Below are positions 33,095 through 42,079 of a stretch of DNA of 64,000 bases, one piece after another. Origin of the DNA: Shinisaurus crocodilurus (taxonomy: Eukaryota > Chordata > Lepidosauria > Squamata > Shinisauridae); assembly GCA_021292165.1 (NCBI GenBank), contig CM037877.1:79726524-79790523 (forward strand). Direction: 5' to 3'. The translations under genes were made by a program, and so were the position numbers. The notes under the pieces are model-generated. The model was given only the letters and a program-made list of their open reading frames with translations. It made no database searches and had not been told where the DNA came from. Each line of letters starts with the position of its first letter. Position 1 is the stretch's first letter.

Positions 33095-33944
33095 GATCTA
33101 TTCAAGTCCCTGCTGCCCCACACACTCTCTGGATGGAGGAGGAGTCATTCCTTCCCAACTTCCTTTTTACCTATTCTACCCATTAGTCCTATATAAAGCT
33201 TCAGCCATATTTTTACCTTACATATTCCTCTTTTGCCAATTCAAAATAGTTCTATACTACCTGTTGTGATGGTCATCAGCTAGCGGTCTGTAGGCCAAGC
33301 CTGGTCTGTGTAAATTACCAGTTGATCTCCCACACCCCTGCATCCCCATCTCCAATATGTCTGACACCACTGTGTCATCTTCCTTATACCTAACACACTC
33401 ATGCTTCTTTTGTGAGAAAGGACACAAAATGGCAGGCAGGAAACACTGTTCCCCAGGAGAACATAGTGGTGCCAGTGGAGGTTTCCCTCTCTCTCTTTAG
33501 ACCGCACACAGGGGTGGGGGCAAATGTAGGAAAAGAAGTGGCTGGGAGAGGAAGGTTTAAACCTCCCCAACCTCCTTGCAGTGGCCACAATCCAGATTGG
33601 GGCACTGCATGCTTATTTGTAATGTAAAAAGAGGGGCTAAGCCAGATGCCATGCATTTAAGATACCATGCAGTTTAGTCCTAAAATTATGCCTATATCAG
33701 GAAGAAGTAAAAAGGTCAGGAAATGATTATGTGTGGGCTGTTACTGTTGTTGTTTTGCAGTTTTATTATCTCTTTCCCTGGCATAACAGTATCCCACCAG
33801 TCTGGAAAATTTAGTTCCAGTTAGCAAGGAGGAAGACACAAGAAATAAATAAAGAAAGAAGAGAACAGAGATGGATTTTTATTTTTGTTTTGGAGATATT
33901 TGTCCTATCTCTCTATTCTAGGGTTGTGTTGGTTGACTTACTGA

Positions 33945-34048
33945 GTGCACAATCCTATGCATGTTTAAACAGAAAAAAGTCATACAACTCCCAGCATTCC
34001 CCAGCCAGTTAGACTTTTTTCTGTCTAAACATGCATAGGATTGCACCC
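33945..34048. mobile_element. Harbinger-like foldback MITE
   Basis: TGA flanks both ends (33942-33944 and 34049-34051). Inverted ends are GTGCACAATCCTATGCATGT and ACATGCATAGGATTGCACCC. The inner arm TTTAAACAGAAAAAAGTCAT is followed by ACAACTCCCAGCATTCCCCA. Same family as 18347-18461. Confidence 0.75.
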
Positions 34049-34147
34049 TGAGTCAAGTTTCATTCCCAGGAGGATGTTGATTCCCTGTTGTTTGGGGTTA
34101 GATGGAATGAATGAAATCTGCTTCAGCTAAAATGACAGCAGATGCTT

Positions 34148-34517
34148 TCTGAACGTAGGGATCATAGCTCAGTGGGTAGAGCACATGCTTTGTATGCAGA
34201 AGGTTCCAGGTTCTATTCTTGGCATCTCTAGTTTAAAAAAGATCAGATGATGTGACAGACACTCTGCCAGAAACCCTAGAGAACTACATTTATTTATTTA
34301 CTTAGTACATTTCTATACTGCCCGTTAGCCAAAGCTCTCTGTGTGATTTGCAAGAGAAAGCTTAAAACCATAAGACACAATAACATGGTAAAACACAATA
34401 TAAAACCATCAGTTTGAAACAGAATAAAACCAAAGTAGTAACCAAGTCAAGGTAGATAATACTGAATAGATGGATTAATAGGCCAGGCCTGGTATAAGGC
34501 AGCTTCCTGTCTTCCTT
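34148..34517 (+). mobile_element. tRNA-derived SINE (family S2) split by LINE tail
   Basis: Head ATCATAGCTCAGTGGGTAGA (A-box-like) with GGTTCCAGGTTCTATTCTTG (B-box-like). The body is AAAAGATCAGATGATGTGAC and the end GGTATAAGGCAGCTTCCT appears only after the inserted LINE tail (34289-34480). It is not a tRNA gene: there is no acceptor stem and SINE-specific sequence follows. Confidence 0.75.
34289..34480 (-). mobile_element. LINE 3' tail (family T1) inserted in SINE
   Basis: (ATTT)n, then CATTTCTATACTGCCCGTTAGCCAAAGCTCTCTGTGTG and A-rich 3' UTR sequence; same tail as 11085-11300. Confidence 0.75.
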
Positions 34518-34554
34518 TATGTATGATTACTAACAGTGCAATCATGTGGCCCCT

Positions 34555-35056
34555 AGATGGCATCTAGAGGGCCATAGGATTTTTCAGAGTCCGAGCTCCA
34601 ATGTCAGAAAAAGAGCTCCAACATCAGAGCTGAGGCTCCATGCTCGGTGCGCCTAGTGGTGGGCAACCCTGCAGTGACCCAACCCACCGCCAGCTCAGTG
34701 GACGCCACCACTCTGCCCACCAAGCCGGGCTGAAAGTGGATGTGCACCGAGCCACTCAGCGGACTTCCGGGTTCCCGGTGGGCCGCGTTTTACATCAAAA
34801 ATGCCATAAGATACATTAAAAGCGGCCGCAATGTGCGCAAGTTACACAAGATGCGGGCGCTTTTGGCGTATCTCACAGCATTTTCTACATGAACAGCAGC
34901 CCACCAAGAACCCGGAAGTCGCTTCCCCGGCTCGACTCGGGATAACACGAGTCGAGCCGGGGAAGCAGGTAAGCTGGACGGAGTTCGGTGAGTCGAGCCC
35001 GGCCAGTTTGCCGGATTTCTCCCCCCCCCCCAAACTAACTCCTCACACATCCCTAG
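34555..35056. mobile_element. CpG-rich DNA-transposon-like element (relative of 431-961)
   Basis: The right part matches the first element of the window: ATACATTAAAAGCGGCC, TTTTCTACATGAACAGC, AACCCGGAAGTCGCTTCCCC and the end CACACATCCCTAG. A near-perfect hairpin with 19-bp arms CTTCCCCGGCTCGACTCG/CGAGTCGAGCCGGGGAAG lies around 34913-34958. The left boundary is not clear. Confidence 0.5.
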
Positions 35057-35382
35057 GTGCTGGCATGGAAAGAGCTATGCTGGCTGCTGCTCTGCGGTTG
35101 CAAAAGCAACCTTGGAGAAGGGATTTAGGGGGCATTCCAGGGGCAGGGAGGGGAGGAGACTGGTAGCGCCAAGATATGAGGTATCCTGGGGTGCGCCTCA
35201 GCCTCTTTCCCTCCTGCTCTGAAGCACCGTAGTTGGGCAGCCAAAATCGGCCTCCTAGCCAAGTTGCAGGGTGGGAGGAGCACAGAGGCAGGCAACCTTC
35301 GCCTCCACACTCCTCCCACCCTGCATAGGATGCCCGTAATCCTCTTGAGTTTGGAGGGTTACGGGCATCCCCATAGGATTGC
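35057..35382. repeat. Possible Harbinger-like element, right end preserved
   Basis: Right end CCCCATAGGATTGCACCC followed by TAA resembles the MITE ends at 18461 and 34048. Just inside is a hairpin GGATGCCCGTAATCCTC/GAGGGTTACGGGCATCC (about 35328-35371). The left end is uncertain (AGGTGCTGGCATGG at 35056). Confidence 0.35.
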
Positions 35383-35540
35383 ACCCTAAGTGAACTAGGA
35401 ATCCTTTTTTGCACCTGATGTTAATTCTGTTACAAAGCTCCACTTCCCTTCTCCATATAACCTCTCCTACAGTATTGTCCTTGTCCTCATCGGCACCAAA
35501 ATTGGGTATTGGCAGCCATGAACACAGTATACCTCTAAAG

Positions 35541-35675
35541 CAGTGTTTCTCAACCTTGGGTCCCCAGATGTTTTTGGCCTACAACTCCCAGCATGCCCCA
35601 GCCAGCATAGCTGGCTGGGGCATGCTGGGAGTTGTAGGCCAAAAACATCTGGGGACCCAAGGTTGAGAAACACTG
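35541..35675. mobile_element. Perfect-palindrome hAT MITE, 8-bp TSD
   Basis: A 135-bp element with 66-bp arms that are exact complements and a 3-bp loop (ATA). Ends are CAGTGTTTCTCAACCTTGGG and its complement. The 8-bp duplication CTCTAAAG lies at 35533-35540 and 35676-35683. Each arm contains CTACAACTCCCAGCATGCCC (35579-35598, inverted at 35618-35637). Identical arms mean recent insertion or arm gene conversion. Overlapping short frames are repeat artefacts. Confidence 0.95.
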
Positions 35676-35783
35676 CTCTAAAGGAATGTGAAAAGACAGA
35701 ACATTCTCAGCACTATATGCACTCTGCAAAATTTTACAGAAAGGTGGTGCAGGAAAGATCTGAGCATGGAAATTTTTTTTATT

Positions 35784-35850
35784 CATTCATTTATTTATTT
35801 CTTATATTTATTAATCGCCCATCTGGCGGTCACCCGGCCACCCTCAAAGG
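35784..35850 (-). mobile_element. LINE 3' tail fragment (family T3)
   Basis: TTATTTATTTCTTATATTTATTAATCGCCCATCTGGCGGTCACCCGGCCACC; the same end as the LINE tails at 46784 and 47394. Confidence 0.75.
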
Positions 35851-36116
35851 CATACTGTGACCTCTTTTGCCCTGGCTATCTACATGTCTTGCCTGCCATT
35901 CGTTTATGCTAGCAAAGATCCCCTTTACCAAGCTGACACCTTCAGTCTTCAAACGATGAAGATGTTCAGAAGAAAATAGCTATCTATTAAAGCAGTGGTT
36001 GTCAAACTTCTTGTCCACAAACTTCTTACCCTTTCACATCGATGCGTCTGCTAAGGATCTGCTTAGCATCCACTGAGCAACTACTGAGTCTTGCAAAGGA
36101 TTCTGAGCATAGATTC

Positions 36117-36185
36117 ATAGATCATAGAGTTGGAAGGGGCCTACAAGGCCATCGAGTCCAAGCCCCTGCTCAATGCAGGAAACTA
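36117..36185 (-). mobile_element. CR1 3' end fragment
   Basis: TCATAGATCATAGAGTTGGA, AGGGGCCTACAAGGCCATCG, AGTCCAAGCCCCTGCTCAAT: reverse complement of the CR1 end at 14590-14668. Confidence 0.85.
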
Positions 36186-36190
36186 GAGGA

Positions 36191-36265
36191 GGGGTCTCCC
36201 ATCCAAGTAATAACCAGGCCTGACCCTGCTTAGCTTTCCATGCTTAGACAAGCTGAGCCAGCGTG
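36191..36265 (-). pseudogene. 5S rRNA-like fragment
   Basis: GGTCTCCCATCCAAGTAATAACCAGGCCTGACCCTGCTTAGCTTTCC is nearly the reverse complement of the 3' half of vertebrate 5S rRNA (its GCTAAGCAGGGTCGGGCCTGG and TACTTGGATGGGAGACC segments). The 5' half is diverged and no full 120-nt gene is present. It could be part of a 5S-derived SINE or a compound repeat with the adjacent CR1. Confidence 0.7.
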
Positions 36266-36474
36266 AGCCACAGGCCTGTATACCGTATGTTCTAGAGTGC
36301 ATTCTCAGTTTCCACAGGGCATGGGTCAAACACATGAGACTTTGTCACTGCCTTCCACAAACTGAAGAAAGCACCCCCAAATGGACTAACAGTCTTCTGT
36401 GACTCTGCACTCCTTGCATAGGAAGATCAAGTCAAACCACCCCACTCAAAGAAGCTTGTCCGCCATTACCAAAC

Positions 36475-36620
36475 TTATTTATTTTATTATTTATTTACAG
36501 CATTTTACCCCGCTCTTCAGCCAAAAAAGGCTCCTAGAGCAGCTTACAAAGATTAATATTAGACAGTCCCTGCCTCAGGCTTACAATCTAAAAGACATGA
36601 TGACACAAAAGGAAAAGGGA
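36475..36620 (-). mobile_element. LINE 3' tail fragment (family T2)
   Basis: TTTATTTACAGCATTTTACC, CGCTCTTCAGCCAAAAAAGG, GAGCAGCTTACAAAGATTAA, GACAGTCCCTGCCTCAGGCT: matches 20300-20455. Confidence 0.7.
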
Positions 36621-39024
36621 CTGGGAAGGAGGAGGAAGAAAGCAAAACTCAGGCACCAGTTCTTAGTTACAAGGTTCTTACAGATTTTTTCTTCTTCTTT
36701 TCTTTTCTTTTCTTTTCTGGCAGGGAAGGGCAAAACAAGCTCCCTTCAGCTGTTCCTTGTCATAAAACATTTGAGCAGGTGGTATTGAGACGTCACCTGT
36801 GGATGGATAAATACATGGATATTTGGTCTGCTTTTTCTGAAGTTTATGCATAACTATTTTTTTGGATAATTGTATTACTACATACTTTTTGATACTTATG
36901 GATATATATTTCGTACATATTTACAGTAAGTGATCCATTTAAAATACCGTAAGAAAATTGCATTATTTGTTGTTGCTCTCTTTTTTTCCTTCATTTTTAA
37001 TGGTTTTTGTTTTGTTTCAGTGTAATTCACATTTTAAAAAACTAATAAAAAATTAAATAAAAATAAATAAAAGAACCCTCATAAACATGCAAGCTGCCCC
37101 AAGATTCCTAGGAACACAGTTTGGAAATCACTGCATGACTGGGTGAGGTAACTGCTAGTTACATGCTGTGAATGAGGCAACGGTAGGGCACAATCAAATG
37201 GTAGGGCATGGTGGTTGGTGTCCTGAAACCACCATGAGTTGACATTTTCACAGAAAACATTTTCATCACTCACTTGATCATGGTGAGTGGTCTTGGTTAT
37301 GAGATTGCGACACACCACTTCATCATGTGTTCCAATTTTTGAACATCTCCCAGAGCATTTAAGAAATCATGTTGTCACATCGGATCACTTTGCCACACCA
37401 AATGGTGCAGGGCTTGGTGGGGAGGGGTGGGGAAGAGAGAACTTGTGATGACTTCACCCGGTCAAAAGGAACAGCACAAAAATTCAGGCCCCAAAAGCTA
37501 AACACCTATGGAATTCATTCACTCATTCCATTTCTATAGTGCCCAATAGCTGAATGGCTCTGTCATGCTGGGAAGAAAGAGGTGCATGTATTTATTGATT
37601 TGCTACATTCATATTTCATGCTCACAACAGTCTTCTGAGATTAGATTCTGAGAACAATCTTCCAGTTAGGCAGGACTGGAGCACTCCCTCTCATCACGTG
37701 TTTGCTCTATCCAGGTACAGAATGCCTGAATAGTGACTTGCCTGAATGAAGCCACCCAATAAGCTTCAGAGTGGCTCCCCATACACACATTATCCGGGAC
37801 TGGTGCAAAATGGGTGGAGGGTTTTTCATTTTCTCAGTGGTGCCTGCTCTTGCCCCTCTGGACTTTGTGGGTGTTCAAAGAATTGATAATCACCTTTTGC
37901 CGTGTATAATCATGTTCTGCCATTATCTAAATGATCTTTCATGTTTTTCATTCAGCTTAGGCAAAATTCAAATATTTCTGTTATTTTCCTCTCTTTTTTG
38001 TGTTGTTTTTTTAAAAAAAACAACAAACTGATTTTTCTTTGTTCATGTATTGCTGAATACCTGTTGACAAAAACAGCATTCTTGACATGTCCAATTAAAA
38101 TGACTTGTTTCTTCACAATTTGTCATCCTTTTACCAAGCAACATCTCTATTTTATTTATATAGGCCTTAAGATATACACATGAATATATACATACACAAG
38201 CAGTATAGCTTTACATGTATATATGCATATGCACATGCAAGCCGACAGACAAGCAAATAAATACTACATACACATTAATATATTCTGCATTGTGCCCTTT
38301 CATAAATATAAACTTGTGATGGTTGGAAAGGGTGGCGTACTTTATTTTCATGAGTTAGGAATGACTGCATAACTCATGAGTGGCAAAGCAGAGCTACACT
38401 GCTAATGGATTGTGTGCAGGCAGCCTTAGTGAATGAAAATAAAAATCCATTACACTGCCCATCATAACATATTATATATACACCATACCAGAGGGTTATG
38501 TCTGCAGAGTAACTAATTCTTTTTTTTGTTAGAGCTAGCTGAAATAATTAATACAGTTGAAGAAATAAAAAGATTTATAGCTGGTGTTTATTTCCCACCG
38601 GCAGGTTCTAAATATGTATTTCACACACAGTCAACACACATACTCACACATTCATAATGTAGTGTGTATCCCCCCCCCCCCCGATCTGTTTCTGGGAATT
38701 ACTTAGATGGAATTCATCCATTCCTTGGATATGAAGGGATATGGAATGTTCATCACCTATGGATAGATTTATCCATCTTCTTGGTATTTCCCCCCCCAAC
38801 ATTCAAAAACAACAATAGGAATATGAAACGTGAAACTGACTTAAATATGATGTGAACTGAGCATGGTTTTTAGACAGTGATACCTGACACCAGCAGTATT
38901 GGCTGATTCAGGCACCATGGGAACTGGCTTCCCATTAATTTTCCCAATCAAGCCCCCAGCCATAAATCCAATCATTGCTTGCTGGACCAACAGAGTGGAT
39001 TCTCTACCAACTGTTACAAATTAC
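36621..39024. other. No strong feature; short LINE-tail trace
   Basis: AT-rich DNA. A small T1 LINE-tail trace (CATTTCTATAGTGCCCAATAGCTGAATGGCTCTG) lies at about 37528-37562. A C-run is at 38671-38683. No exon-like frames. Confidence 0.4.
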
Positions 39025-39185
39025 ATGTGGTGAAGGTTGGGAAACTACTTGATGGTATGGTTGGGAAGAATGGTGGTGGGGTGCTTGCCACAGGGATGCA
39101 AATCTGTGTAGTGAATGCACTGTATATCCTAGACCTTATAGAATACCATACATCTGAATTGATGAGATGCATGTTGCGTAGTTAC

Positions 39186-39287
39186 CAGTGGAGGCTGCTG
39201 GCTCCAATATCAGTGGGGCGATGTATCTACTCTGGGCTTTAGTCTGAACTTTAAAGGGCTATCCATGGTGCTGCACCCTCTACCCAA

Positions 39288-39332
<45 letters not shown>

Positions 39333-39792
39333 TTATTTCTTACCTGCCTCTCCACTTAGATCGAGGTGGGGAACAACCATAAATATAAAATACATAACTA
39401 GTTAAAAACATAGTAAATATTATTAAAATATTCTTAAAAACCTTTAAAAGTATCCTAAAAACTCTTAAAATTCCACTGGGTAGGCCTGTCGGAAGAGGTC
39501 AGTCTTTATGGTCTTTTTAAAAGCCAAGAGACTATCTAGTTGACGAGTCCCCTCCGACAGGCCATTCCACAGTCTGGGAGCAGCAGAAGAGAAGGTCCTC
39601 TGGGTAGTACTAGCCAGCCTAGTCTTGGCTGACTGGAGTAAATTCCTCCCAGAGGACCTAAGTGCGCGGGGCGGATTGTATGGGAGAAGGCGTACAATAG
39701 GTTCAGCACCACAGATAGCTCCATGAAAGTTCAGGTTACAACCCCGAGTGGATACACTGCCCCACTGACATTGGCGCCACCAGCTTCCACTG
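39186..39792. mobile_element. hAT foldback MITE (family F) with LINE in its loop
   Basis: Ends CAGTGGAGGCTGCTGGCTCC and GCCACCAGCTTCCACTG are inverted. A perfect 8-bp duplication GTAGTTAC lies at 39178-39185 and 39793-39800. Arms of about 100 bp match 26325-26500. Between them, inside the short AAAATAGG loop, sits a minus-strand LINE end (about 39290-39700). Confidence 0.88.
39290..39705 (-). pseudogene. L2/CR1-type LINE C-terminus and 3' tail
   Basis: Minus-strand frame ending at 39465 contains NPPRALRSSGRNLLQSAKTR and APRLWNGLSEGTRQLDSLL, then KKTIKTDLFRQAYPVEF: the C-terminal end of an L2/CR1-group ORF. The 3' UTR and an (ATT)n tail follow to 39290. A degraded duplicate is in copy B (about 40090-40500). 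Confidence 0.85.
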
Positions 39793-39826
39793 GTAGTTAC
39801 CCTTTGACTTTCCTCCTTTCTCTTTG

Positions 39827-40096
39827 ATGTGGTGAAGGTTGGGAAACTACTTGATGGTATGGTTGGGAAGAATGGTGGTGGGGTGCTTGCCACAGGGATG
39901 CAAATCTGTATAGTGAATGCACTGTATATCCTAGACCTTATAGAATACCATACATCTGAATTGATGAGATGCATGTTGCGTAGTTAGTTAGGGAGGCTGC
40001 TGGCTCCAATATCAGGGGGCGATGTATCTACTCTGGGCTTTAGTCTGAACTTTAAAGGGCTATCCATGGTGCTGCACCCTCTACCCAAAAATAATA

Positions 40097-40132
<36 letters not shown>

Positions 40133-40619
40133 TTATTTCTTACCTGCTCTCCACTTAGATCGAGGTGGGGAACAACCATAAATATAAATAAATAACTAGT
40201 TAAAAACATAGTAAATATTATTAAAATATTCTTAAAAACCTTTAAAGTATCCTAAAAACTCTTAAAATTCCACTGGGTAGGCCTGTCGGAAAGGTCAGTC
40301 TTTATGGTCTTTTTAAAAGCCAAGAGACTATCTAGTTGACGAGTCCCCTCCGACAGGCCATTCCACAGTCGGGAGCAGCAGAAGAGAAGGTCCTCTGGGT
40401 AGTACTAGCCAGCCTAGTCTTGGCTGACTGGAGTAAATTTCCCAGAGGACCTAAGTGCGCGGGGCGGATTGTATGGGAAGGCGTACAATAGGTTCAGCAC
40501 CACAGATAGCTCCATGAAAGTTCAGGTTACAACCCCGAGTGGATACACTGCCCCACTGACATTGGCGCCACCAGCTTCCACTGGTAGTTACCCTTTGACT
40601 TTCCTCCTTTCTCTTTGAC
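39827..40619. repeat. Tandem duplication, copy B with small deletions
   Basis: Same order and nearly identical to copy A. Against A it shows about eight 1-3 bp deletions, an altered (AAT)n, one garbled spot at the MITE left end, and one clear substitution (GTGTAG to GTATAG near 39907). The flanks outside are not repeated. Confidence 0.95.
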
Positions 40620-40979
40620 GCACACCTAAATCCAGATTTCATGTGATACAGCCAGTGCTTTTGAAGCTTTATATGGCAGTGTGGTACAATTCAACTTATA
40701 CAATTAAAAACAATTGGACATAGACTGAAACAGTCATGACTGCTTCAACACCAATCAAACAGGATCTATTCTGCTCATGTCTTAACAGCCCAAAATAATC
40801 ACATCTGGGTAGACTGGCAATGAACATATGGATGGCATACTTAAAGTTACATATTTGTGTTATGTGTGACCATCATGTATACAGGCATGTGCCTTATGTG
40901 GTCCTTTCTGGTCATCTACTTAATGACACCAAAGCATCAAAATGTAGTTGTTAGCCTGCTTTTTAGTGGCAAGAGGATT

Positions 40980-41215
40980 CCGCAGGGGATGGGTGAGAAA
41001 TTCACTCCAAGGTTGTTGTTGGAGTTTTTTTAAAAATGGATTTACCGAAGTCCACACCTTCCAGGTCTTGAAAAGAGCTGAGGCTGAGTTGCATACTGAA
41101 ATCTGCATTTTTGCAAGCTCTGTGATGCAGCTTGTCTCAGGAAAAATGCACACCAAAAATATGCATATTAGGGGAAAGTGCACACAAATCTGCATTACAT
41201 CCATGTAAAATACTT

Positions 41216-41255
<40 letters not shown>

Positions 41256-41437
41256 GTTCAAAAAAATGTGTACATTAGGAAAAACGTGAACAAAAAAGGT
41301 ATGAATTCCCTTATGGATTTATTTTTGGGAGGGAAAAAAAAGCAAGTTTATGCAGAATGGGACAGAATAAGCTTGACCTTGAAAATCTGACAATCTCAGT
41401 GAGACCGAGATTGACAGATCTGTCCATCCCTAGATAG
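40980..41437. mobile_element. AGGGATG-ended element
   Basis: Left AGGGGATGGGTGAGAAATTC, right CAGATCTGTCCATCCCTAG. The interior has GCAT-rich words (TGCATACTGAAATCTGCATT, AATATGCATATTAGGG) like 53146-53699 and 61620-62040. A (TA)n lies within (41219-41253). Confidence 0.6.
41219..41253. repeat. (TA)n microsatellite
   Basis: About 17 units. Confidence 0.95.
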
Positions 41438-41494
41438 AGCTTGTTCAGAGTGGATTTGCACATCCAGATGCTATGTTAAAGCCCGTGTAGTTGT

Positions 41495-41686
41495 GTTTTT
41501 TTTTTAATTTTATTTTTTTCTATTTAAATTTTTATTTTTAAAACAATATATAAAACAACTAAATAACAAACATACAACTTATATAGTGCTCCCATCACCA
41601 CGGGACCATATAATACATTCTATCTCTATCTCTATAATTATTCATTATTCCAAAAATACAACATATCTTGACACGTATCTTTCCCC
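41495..41686 (-). mobile_element. Severely 5'-truncated L1 (L1-D), 15-bp TSD
   Basis: Perfect 15-bp duplication AGCCCGTGTAGTTGT (41480-41494 and 41687-41701). Contains only the L1 3' UTR and poly-A. ATATAGTGCTCCCATCACCA is shared with L1-C. Confidence 0.95.
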
Positions 41687-42079
41687 AGCCCGTGTAGTTG
41701 TATATGCAGACTCCATGAATACAGGTGGATGGCAGAAAGGCCATTTCTGGTGGTGAATATCCCTGCTTTATTGCCCCCAAATTGGGGAGAGTGACTTTTA
41801 TGGCACACATTGTTCCATTCTTGCCTCTGTCTGGTTGTGCTGTGGACAGTCTATACTGTTAATTCCTAGTTATGCTGCCGAATAGCACAGGGGTTCCAAT
41901 AAGATGAAAGGGAAACACTTGCATGGGAACAGTTCTTCACTGATATTGTGTCCAATGTTTCTTTTTTTTTGTTGAATATTTTTATTTTAAATTTTTTTGA
42001 ACAATACGAAGAAAATAACACACACACATATAACTAATATAGTGCTCCCATCACCATGGGACCAAATAATACAATAACT

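Larger units (their letters stand above)
39025..39826. repeat. Tandem duplication, copy A (about 802 bp)
   Basis: From ATGTGGTGAAGGTTGGGAAA to CCTCCTTTCTCTTTG, repeated immediately as 39827-40619. It includes a hAT foldback element carrying a LINE end. Confidence 0.95.

Noticed and set aside
34148..34260. Possible tRNA gene
   Set aside because: A- and B-box-like words are present but there is no acceptor or anticodon fold and SINE body sequence follows; it is a SINE head.
35541..35675. Palindrome as transcription terminator or origin
   Set aside because: Transposon ends and an 8-bp target duplication explain it fully.
36191..36265. Intact 5S rRNA gene
   Set aside because: Only the 3' half is recognisable and the rest is diverged, so it cannot encode full 5S rRNA.
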